From positions 1-36,029 of the forward strand of contig MKUV01000054.1 in the NCBI GenBank assembly GCA_001898725.1: a stretch of DNA of 36,029 nucleotides. The letters are read 5' to 3'. Position 1 is the stretch's first letter. Each line of letters opens with the position of its first letter. A program made the position numbers and the translations under genes. The notes under the pieces were generated by a model. That model was not told where the DNA came from. It was given only the letters and a program-made list of their open reading frames with translations, and ran no database searches. Shown in pieces: positions 28,499 through 36,029 of the stretch. Origin of the DNA: Caedibacter sp. 37-49. Its GTDB lineage: Bacteria > Pseudomonadota > Alphaproteobacteria > Caedimonadales > Caedimonadaceae.

Positions 28499-28629
28499 TT
28501 ATCCCATAATTTACAATTTAATATTAAATAAAAAAATAATTGTTACTTTAAATTAACTATAATTTAATACTTATGATTTATTTTTTACTTTAATACGAAT
28601 AGTTTTTTAAAGTAAAGGGGAGAATTAAC

Positions 28630-29409
28630 ATGAACTTTAGAAAAAATGTTTTATTACTGACCGCCCTAAACCTTACAGTCATAAATGGACCATTAAAGGC
28701 TGTTTCGGAATTTGATCGCTTAGAGATCTCGAATAAACCTAAAATCACTGCAAGATGCGAGTACACACCCAATAAAACGCTACGGATCAAGTTTTCATAT
28801 CAAGATATTCAAGAGATTAATCAAACAAAATCATGGCCTTATCGTATTGCAAAAGCAGGCGCTAAAGTTGTTGGCGCTATTGCAAGCCCTATCCTTTTTG
28901 AAGCTCCTTTAAGTAAGTATGCTTTAGATAGTGTTGAAACGGCTGTTTTTTCAGCAACAGGAAGCCAATGGCTTGCTAAATCTGCACGACTAGGAGCTTC
29001 TGAAACAGTGTTTCCAGTTGTAAGAGATAGCACTGCAATTGTCGGTTTTAGATCCCCGGATGTCCTTGAAGAAGGTGTCAAAGCAACCGAAAAACCTAGC
29101 TCTAAAAACATTTTTAACTTAGCAAAAGAAGTTTTAGAAACTGGCGTTAAACTTATCACAACCCAAGTCGCTGATTACTATTTAAATACGCCTATCACGA
29201 CAATTTCTGCAAATACGGCATATTACGGTGTCCTATTCTTTACAGGTGATAATGTGCTTGCTTCCGCTTCCTTCAAAGGCGTTGAAAACTTTATGTATTA
29301 CACAGGTACAAGTAACCTGATTGCAAAAGTTATAGGATATACCGTTCCTGATCTCGTCTCTGGCTCTTTAAATGTTGTAAAGAGCTGGTGGAATGGTAGA
29401 GGTTGGTAA
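28630..29409 (+). CDS. Hypothetical secreted protein (paralog A)
   Basis: 259 aa; RBS AGGGGAGA; signal-peptide-like MNFRKNVLLLTALNLTVINGPLKA; similar to the downstream ORF. Confidence 0.75.
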   Translation: MNFRKNVLLLTALNLTVINGPLKAVSEFDRLEISNKPKITARCEYTPNKTLRIKFSYQDIQEINQTKSWPYRIAKAGAKVVGAIASPILFEAPLSKYALDSVETAVFSATGSQWLAKSARLGASETVFPVVRDSTAIVGFRSPDVLEEGVKATEKPSSKNIFNLAKEVLETGVKLITTQVADYYLNTPITTISANTAYYGVLFFTGDNVLASASFKGVENFMYYTGTSNLIAKVIGYTVPDLVSGSLNVVKSWWNGRGW

Positions 29410-29468
29410 TTAAAACATTAAAATTTTTTAAACAGGATAAGATTAATTTAGGAATATGAGGTGCAACC

Positions 29469-30182
29469 ATGAAATGTAAAATAAAATTGCTCGCTGTCAT
29501 CATGCTTAGTCAAACTTCCTTAAATATGCCCTTGCATGCTGCACGTCTTTTAGAGCCTCTAGACACGCCTTCTCCAACACCACACTTAAAGACTCTTAAA
29601 GAACTTAAATCTGATGACCTCTTAACAAAGACTCAACTTTCAAAAGATGCCTTAGGAGATCATAGCTCTTCTTCTTACAACAACATAAAAAGTTCTGTAT
29701 TCTATAGTATAAAAGTTTTGAGTGGCATTGGAAGCTCTATGATATATGAAAAATATTTATCTCATTATACGATTCCAGTCAGAATATTTGCGAATGTTCC
29801 CCGTTTTGGAGCTGCTTTGTTTGGGTATACCCTGCCCGACATGATTGATTCGGCAACAGGGTTTTCTCAAAAGCCTAGCACAGGTTCTGAGCCATTTAGC
29901 GCTATTTTAAAAAACAGCCTTACAAGTGCGGGTACATATATGGGGAACTATATTCTCTCTCTATCTGCTGATGAAGCTTTTGCACAAATGGCCTATCATG
30001 GTACTTTGCTTTGGACAGCCGATCCTTTGCTTGCAAATGCTTCTTATCAAGGTGCTAAAAATTTAACCTACTATACGAGTGCAACGCCTACCTTAATTAA
30101 AGCCGCAAAAAAAGCTGGCTCTTCTATCCTTTCAAATGCAATGAGCGGCGCAAAAAAATGGTGGTTCGGAAAGGCTGCCTAA
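29469..30182 (+). CDS. Hypothetical secreted protein (paralog B)
   Basis: 237 aa; signal-peptide-like MKCKIKLLAVIMLSQTSLNMPLHA; shares AY[YH]GxLxxTxDxxLAxASxxGxxNxxYYT and a Trp-Trp C-terminus with paralog A. Confidence 0.75.
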   Translation: MKCKIKLLAVIMLSQTSLNMPLHAARLLEPLDTPSPTPHLKTLKELKSDDLLTKTQLSKDALGDHSSSSYNNIKSSVFYSIKVLSGIGSSMIYEKYLSHYTIPVRIFANVPRFGAALFGYTLPDMIDSATGFSQKPSTGSEPFSAILKNSLTSAGTYMGNYILSLSADEAFAQMAYHGTLLWTADPLLANASYQGAKNLTYYTSATPTLIKAAKKAGSSILSNAMSGAKKWWFGKAA

Positions 30183-30372
30183 AAGCTCCCAAAAATCAAG
30201 GATAATTATTTGATTTAGTTAGTAATTTTTTTAGTACATTTTTCATTTTTTGCTTCTAAAAATACAACTTCTATGCTACAGTATAAAAGTAAGGTTAAGA
30301 GCGCACCTTACAAGATTTGTAATAAAAATTTACATAAATAAGAAAGTTGGGGGCTGTTTTGTCACTCATTTG

Positions 30373-30400
30373 CTGACATTTTAAAAATCTATGGCATAAT
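30373..30400 (+). promoter_or_regulatory. Predicted sigma70-type promoter for pheST-lepA
   Basis: CTGACA - 16 nt - CATAAT about 33 nt upstream of the pheS ATG. Confidence 0.55.
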
Positions 30401-30432
30401 CGCACCACCTTTATTGATAACAGGATAAGGAA

Positions 30433-31506
30433 ATGAATGAACTTAAATTCATTGCTGAGCGTTTGCTCACGCAAATAAACAATGCTTCTACACTTCAAGA
30501 GCTTGAAACGATTCGTGTTTACTCTTTGGGTAAGCAAGGTGAGATTTCACTTCTCATGAAGACTTTAGGGTCTCTCACCCCTGAAGAACGTAAAGAACGT
30601 GGCGCTCAACTAAATGCTGTGCGGGATCAAATTACCGCGAGCTTAGAAGCAAAAAAAGAAATACTCGAGGCTTCTCAACTTCAAGAACGTCTTGAGAAAG
30701 AGAAAATTGATATTACTTTGCCTACACGTCCGCAAGCATTGGGCACGATTCACCCGATTTCTCAAGCGATGTTCGAAATGATTTCAATCTTTAAAAATAT
30801 GGGCTTCTCTGTTGCTGAAGGTCCTGATATCGAAGATGACTTCTACAATTTCACAGCGCTTAATATTCCGCAAGAGCACCCTGCCCGTCAGGATCATGAC
30901 ACTTTTTATTTGCCGCCACTTGAGGCTGGAAAAGAAAGACGTGTTTTAAGAACGCATACCTCGCCGGTACAAATTCGAACAATGCTTAATAAAAAGCCCC
31001 CGCTTCGAATTATTGCTCCAGGGCGCGTTTATCGCAGTGATTATGATGCAACCCACACACCAACCTTTCACCAAATTGAAGGATTATACGTTGCAGAAGG
31101 CGTTCACATGGGGCATTTAAAAGCGTGCCTTCAAACCTTCTGTGAAAAAATGTTTAATCAACCCCAGCTTCCTTTACGCTTTCGTCCAGGATATTTTCCT
31201 TTTACAGAACCTTCGGCGGAAATTGATATTGCTTGTTATCGTAAGGATGGGCAACTGATTGTAGGACCAGGAGAAGATTGGCTAGAAATTTTAGGATGCG
31301 GCATGATTCATCCAAAGGTCTTGGAAAATTGCGGGATTGATTCAACAAAGTACCAAGGCTTTGCTTTTGGAATGGGAATTGAGAGAGTTGCGATGCTGAA
31401 GTATGGCATTCCTGACTTACGCTCTTTTTACGAAGCCGATCTTAGATGGCTTAGACACTACGGCTTCTCTCCTTTTGAAGCTCTAATGGAAGGAGCATCC
31501 GAATGA
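30433..31506 (+). CDS. pheS: Phenylalanine--tRNA ligase alpha subunit
   Basis: 357 aa; GPDIEDDFYNF, LRTHTSPVQIR, GRVYRSDYDATHTPTFHQIEG. Confidence 0.98.
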   Translation: MNELKFIAERLLTQINNASTLQELETIRVYSLGKQGEISLLMKTLGSLTPEERKERGAQLNAVRDQITASLEAKKEILEASQLQERLEKEKIDITLPTRPQALGTIHPISQAMFEMISIFKNMGFSVAEGPDIEDDFYNFTALNIPQEHPARQDHDTFYLPPLEAGKERRVLRTHTSPVQIRTMLNKKPPLRIIAPGRVYRSDYDATHTPTFHQIEGLYVAEGVHMGHLKACLQTFCEKMFNQPQLPLRFRPGYFPFTEPSAEIDIACYRKDGQLIVGPGEDWLEILGCGMIHPKVLENCGIDSTKYQGFAFGMGIERVAMLKYGIPDLRSFYEADLRWLRHYGFSPFEALMEGASE

Positions 31507-33878
31507 AACTGGCACTTTCTTGGCTTAAGGAACATCTATTAACACAAGCTCCGCTTGAAGAAATTGTTGAACGTCTCAACCACCTTGGCCTGGTTGTTGA
31601 TAGTATTCAATACCCTGGAGAACGCCTCAAAGGCTTTAAAATTGTTTCAATAATTGAAGCTAAACCTCATCCTGATGCTGATCGCCTTAAGGTTTTGATG
31701 GTTGATACGGGGTCTGAAAAACTTCAAGTGGTTTGCGGAGGTGCAAATGCCCGTCAAGGAATGAAAGGCGTTCTTGCCCTTCCAGGTCTGACCATTCCAA
31801 GCAATGGTATGGTCATGAAAATTGCCGCCGTCCGAGGCGTCGAAAGCCATGGCATGATGTGTTCTGAACAAGAATTGGAACTTGCAGACACTTCAGAAGG
31901 CATTCTTGAGCTTCCAGAAGAGGCGCCAATCGGTATCGACTTTGCTGTCTATATAGGACTCGACGATCCTATTTTAGACGTTGAAGTAACACCAAATCGC
32001 GGTGATTGCTTAGGCGTTAGAGGTATTGCACGGGATCTTGCTGCAACAGGACTTGGTACTCTTAAAGAGCTTAAAGTTCCTATCATTTCAGGAACTTATA
32101 AAAGCCCGATTACGGTTTCCCTCGCCCCTTCTCAAGCATGCTCTTATTTCACAGGTCGTTTCATTCGTGGCCTTAAGAATTGTGAAAGTCCACAATGGCT
32201 TCAGAAAAAGCTAAAGTCTATTGGAATCCGTCCTATTTCAGCTTTGGTCGACATTACAAATTTCATTTGTTTTGATCGTGGTCGCCCCATGCACATTTTT
32301 GATGCTGATAAACTTAAAGGAAATCTTACGGTTAGAACTGCACATACAAATGAATCCTTGTTAGCTCTTAATGATAAAAATTACGCCTTAGATGAGAGTA
32401 TGACAATTGTTGCTGATCAACAAGGTCCTGTAGCTATTGGGGGTATTATCGGCGGGCTTGAAAGCGGCGCCCAATTAACAACGCAAAATGCGTTTTTAGA
32501 ATGCGCCCTTTTTGATCCTATTAGCATTACCATGACGGGTCGTAAAACAGGAATTTTAACAGATTCACGCTATCGACTAGAACGAGGCGTTGATCCAGCC
32601 ATTATTGACGAATGCATGGAACAAGCAACGCAACTTATTCTAAACATTTGTGGCGGTGAGCCAAGCGAAGTTGTTCGAGCTGGAGCACTGCCTAATGCTT
32701 CGAGAACTATACATTTTGATTTTAAACGCATTGCGACATTAGGTGGCCTGCATTTACCCGAATCAGAGAGCCGCACTATTCTAGAAAAACTAGGATGCCA
32801 GTTTACACAAAATGACGTACGCGTTCCTTCTTGGCGTAAAGATCTTGAAGGAAGTGCTGATCTTGTTGAAGAAATCTTACGTGTCAAAGGGTATGATGCT
32901 ATTCCTTTAGAAGATTTACCAGTGCCAAGCCCTGAAGAAAAAATGTCCCTTGACGCTAGCGTCAATGTTTCTCAAAAACGTCGTTGGATTGCGAAACGGA
33001 CGCTCGCTAGCCGCGGATTCTCTGAAGCCTTCACGTGGTCCTTTCTTGCTGAAAAGCAAGCAAAACTGTTTAATGGTGGACTTCCCGTCTTAAAAATCGA
33101 TAATCCAATTAGTGCTGATCTTTCAGACATGCGACCTTCTTTACTTCCAAATCTTTTGGCAGCGACAGGACGCAATCTTACACGAGGGCTTAAAAGTCCA
33201 GCTCTTTTTGAAGTTGGCCATCAGTTTCAAGCTGAAACACAAACGCTTGTTGTTGCCGGTCTTCGCGCAGGCGATATCCAAATAAAGCATTGGACAACTC
33301 TTCAACAGGCTGTTGGCTTCTTTGATATAAAAGCAGATATTTTGGCATTATTATCATCATTTGGAGTGGATGCCTCAACACCTCAAATTGTCGCTGAGGC
33401 GCCCAATTGGTATCATCCGGGGCGGTCAGCTTCTTTAAAATTGGGGCCAAAGCTTACGCTGGCTTCTTTTGGAGAAATCCATCCTACCATTTTAAAAGAA
33501 TTCGATTTAGAGGTTCCTGTCGTTGCTTTTGAATGCTTTTTGGAGGCTGTCCCAACCTCTAAGAAAGATTTTCGTAAAAAATCTTTGACTTTAAGTCCTT
33601 ACCAAGTGGTTGAACGCGATTTTGCTTTTATTCTTGATCATCAGATTCCAGCAGAAAAGTTGCTTTCTGGTCTTCAGAAAATTGATCCGCACTTAATTAA
33701 AGAGATCCGTATTTTTGATATTTATCAAGGATCAGGCATTTCAGAAGGTAAAAAGTCGATTGCAATCTCCATTCGACTCGAACCTCAAGAGGCCACCTTG
33801 ACAGAGGCTCAAATCTCTGATCTTTCTGATAAAATTATTTCGGCCGCACAACAGATCGGAGCCCAGTTACGCACATGA
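31503..33878 (+). CDS. pheT: Phenylalanine--tRNA ligase beta subunit
   Basis: 791 aa; [20 protein letters not shown]3/B4/B5 and FDX-ACB domains; ATGA overlap with pheS. Confidence 0.98.
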   Translation: MKLALSWLKEHLLTQAPLEEIVERLNHLGLVVDSIQYPGERLKGFKIVSIIEAKPHPDADRLKVLMVDTGSEKLQVVCGGANARQGMKGVLALPGLTIPSNGMVMKIAAVRGVESHGMMCSEQELELADTSEGILELPEEAPIGIDFAVYIGLDDPILDVEVTPNRGDCLGVRGIARDLAATGLGTLKELKVPIISGTYKSPITVSLAPSQACSYFTGRFIRGLKNCESPQWLQKKLKSIGIRPISALVDITNFICFDRGRPMHIFDADKLKGNLTVRTAHTNESLLALNDKNYALDESMTIVADQQGPVAIGGIIGGLESGAQLTTQNAFLECALFDPISITMTGRKTGILTDSRYRLERGVDPAIIDECMEQATQLILNICGGEPSEVVRAGALPNASRTIHFDFKRIATLGGLHLPESESRTILEKLGCQFTQNDVRVPSWRKDLEGSADLVEEILRVKGYDAIPLEDLPVPSPEEKMSLDASVNVSQKRRWIAKRTLASRGFSEAFTWSFLAEKQAKLFNGGLPVLKIDNPISADLSDMRPSLLPNLLAATGRNLTRGLKSPALFEVGHQFQAETQTLVVAGLRAGDIQIKHWTTLQQAVGFFDIKADILALLSSFGVDASTPQIVAEAPNWYHPGRSASLKLGPKLTLASFGEIHPTILKEFDLEVPVVAFECFLEAVPTSKKDFRKKSLTLSPYQVVERDFAFILDHQIPAEKLLSGLQKIDPHLIKEIRIFDIYQGSGISEGKKSIAISIRLEPQEATLTEAQISDLSDKIISAAQQIGAQLRT

Positions 33879-35677
33879 CCCTTCAGACGCATATTCGCAA
33901 TTTCTCAATTATTGCTCATATTGATCATGGAAAATCAACATTGGCTGATCGCCTTATTCAAGTCTGTGGTGGCTTGAGTGAGCGCGAATTGGTTGATCAA
34001 GTTCTTGATAGCATGGATATTGAACGTGAACGCGGAATTACCATTAAAGCTCAAACAGTAAGATTAAGTTACAAAGCTAAAGATGGTCAGACATACCAGC
34101 TCAATCTTATGGACACGCCTGGGCATGTGGACTTTGCCTATGAAGTTAGCCGCTCCCTCGCTGCTTGCGAAGGCTCGCTTTTGGTCGTTGACGCGAGCCA
34201 AGGCGTTGAAGCTCAAACTCTAGCAAATGTGTATCAAGCCATTGATAATAATCATGAGATAATTCCAGTTCTTAACAAAATTGATCTCCCTGCTGCTGAT
34301 CCTGACCGCGTTAAGAAACAAATTGAAGATGTGATTGGCCTTGATACTTCAGAAGCTGTCTCAATCTCAGCAAAAACTGGAATAGGCATTCAAGATGTCT
34401 TAGAAGCTTTAGTGAAGAAACTTCCTGCACCAGATGGTGATTTGGATGCACCTTTGAAGGCATTGCTGATTGATAGCTGGTATGATCCTTATTTAGGCGT
34501 CATCATTCTTGTCCGCATTAAAGATGGTGTTTTAAAAAAGGGTATGAAAGTAAAAATGGTGGCCGCAGGTGCCGTTCATCAAGTCGACAGTGTGGGTGTC
34601 TTTACCCCCAAAAAGGTCATGGTAGATGTTCTTTATCCAGGAGAAGTTGGCTTCATTACCGCCAGTATAAAGCACGTTGCAGATTGTAAAGTCGGCGATA
34701 CGATTACTGAAGAAAGACGCCCCACCGAACATCCTTTCACAGGATTTAAACCCAGCATTCCTGTTGTGTTTTGCGGCCTCTTTCCTGCTGAAGCAGATGA
34801 TTTTGAAAACTTACGGGAAAGCCTTGCAAAACTACGCCTTAATGATGCGAGCTTTAGCTTCGAAGCTGAAAGTTCAGCAGCACTTGGGTTTGGTTTTCGA
34901 TGTGGCTTTTTAGGGCTTTTGCATCTTGAAATTATTCAAGAACGTCTTGAACGTGAATATGACCTTGATTTAATAACGACGGCCCCCAGCGTTGTCTATC
35001 GCATTCGTCTTACAAATGGCGAGCAAATTGAACTCCATAACCCTGCAGATTTTCCGGATGCTGTTAAAATCGATACGATTGAAGAACCTTGGATTAAAGC
35101 CACTATTTTAGTTCCTGATGAGCATTTGGGCTCAATCTTGACCTTATGCACCGAACGTCGAGGCGAGCAAATCGACCTTACCTATGTAGGCAACCGGGCC
35201 ATGGTTGTTTATCGTCTTCCTCTGAACGAAGTTGTCTTTGATTTTTACGACCGTCTTAAGTCTGTCTCTCGCGGTTATGCGAGCTTTGACTATGAAATTG
35301 ATGAATATCGCGAAGGTGATCTTGTTAAGCTTACCATTTTAATCAATGCTGAACCCGTCGATGCCCTCTCCTGCATCGTTCACCGCACACAAGCTGAAAA
35401 TCGCGGGCGCGCGCTCTGTGCTCGTCTTAAAGATCTTATCCCTCGGCAACTCTTTAAAATTCCAATTCAGGCGGCTATCGGCGCGAAAGTCATTGCACGT
35501 GAAACCATTTCAGCCTTAAGGAAAGACGTTCTCGCAAAATGCTATGGTGGTGACATTTCTCGTAAGCGTAAACTGCTTGAAAAGCAAAAAGCCGGTAAGA
35601 AGCGGATGCGCCAATTTGGAAAGGTCGAGATTCCTCAAAGTGCTTTCTTAGCTGCGCTCAGGATGGGTGAGGATTAA
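33875..35677 (+). CDS. lepA: Elongation factor 4
   Basis: 600 aa; [47 protein letters not shown] overlap with pheT. Confidence 0.98.
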   Translation: MTLQTHIRNFSIIAHIDHGKSTLADRLIQVCGGLSERELVDQVLDSMDIERERGITIKAQTVRLSYKAKDGQTYQLNLMDTPGHVDFAYEVSRSLAACEGSLLVVDASQGVEAQTLANVYQAIDNNHEIIPVLNKIDLPAADPDRVKKQIEDVIGLDTSEAVSISAKTGIGIQDVLEALVKKLPAPDGDLDAPLKALLIDSWYDPYLGVIILVRIKDGVLKKGMKVKMVAAGAVHQVDSVGVFTPKKVMVDVLYPGEVGFITASIKHVADCKVGDTITEERRPTEHPFTGFKPSIPVVFCGLFPAEADDFENLRESLAKLRLNDASFSFEAESSAALGFGFRCGFLGLLHLEIIQERLEREYDLDLITTAPSVVYRIRLTNGEQIELHNPADFPDAVKIDTIEEPWIKATILVPDEHLGSILTLCTERRGEQIDLTYVGNRAMVVYRLPLNEVVFDFYDRLKSVSRGYASFDYEIDEYREGDLVKLTILINAEPVDALSCIVHRTQAENRGRALCARLKDLIPRQLFKIPIQAAIGAKVIARETISALRKDVLAKCYGGDISRKRKLLEKQKAGKKRMRQFGKVEIPQSAFLAALRMGED

Positions 35678-35716
35678 GGTTTTATAAGGCGCTTGTGAAT
35701 AGAAGAAAGATAAATC

Positions 35717-36029
35717 ATGAATCCCGAAGTCTATACACGCCGCCTCAATAATAATGATCTAGAGATTTTTTTTCAGTTGCGACTTGAAGCTTTACAAGAT
35801 TCTTAGACAAGCTTTCTAACGTCGTATCAAGCAGAAAAATCTCTTGGAATGCATGCCTATACGAATTTATTGACCCAGACAAGTGTGCAAGAGCTTGTTC
35901 TAAGAGCCTTTCTAGATCAAACGCTCATAGGTATTCTTGGGCTTTATCAAGGAAAATTAGCTAGTCGTTCCTGAAGTATGAGTTTTTGGAAGATTATGTG
36001 CTGCATTTGGCCTGCAGATGTGGTTTGCA
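35717..36029 (+). pseudogene. Decayed GNAT-family acetyltransferase (cut by window end)
   Basis: Frame reads MNPEVYTRRLNNNDLEIFFQLRLEALQDS*TSFLTSYQAEKS...LIGILGLYQGKLASRS*: GNAT-like N-terminus with in-frame stops at 35804 and 35972. Confidence 0.75.

Noticed and set aside
32570-32965. 131-aa minus-strand ORF
   Set aside because: Antisense within pheT; shadow of codon usage.

Overview
AT-rich, gene-dense chromosomal window that looks like an alphaproteobacterium with a reduced, probably host-associated genome (Holosporales/Caedibacter-like is a guess from gene content; no database search was possible). Most of it is housekeeping: tRNA-fMet (cut by the window edge), an NDUFS4-type complex I accessory subunit, an S9 peptidase, an MFS transporter, the minus-strand block tsaB-rimI / mucR-like / miaB-phoH-ybeY-corC-lnt-trmB-asnB-hydrolase, an RRM RNA-binding protein, an orphan amino-acid-binding lipoprotein, a truncated RpiB-like protein, hflX-hfq, a DUF1013/TrcR-like regulator, 6-phosphofructokinase, a DUF465 protein, tRNA-Arg(TCT), rpmI-rplT and a tightly coupled pheS-pheT-lepA operon, ending in a decayed GNAT gene. 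The accessory part lies at about 22.6-30.2 kb on both sides of rpmI-rplT: two tandem exported patatin-like phospholipases sharing a near-identical signal-peptide module, a LysR regulator, a possible minimal nucleotidyltransferase-fold protein, and two tandem secreted paralogs of unrecognised family. No CRISPR array, transposase, phage module or complete novel defence system was found. The best candidates for undescribed biology are the secreted paralog pair, the patatin pair, the NTase-like ORF, the RpiB-like protein lacking its active-site segment, and several structured leaders/hairpins.
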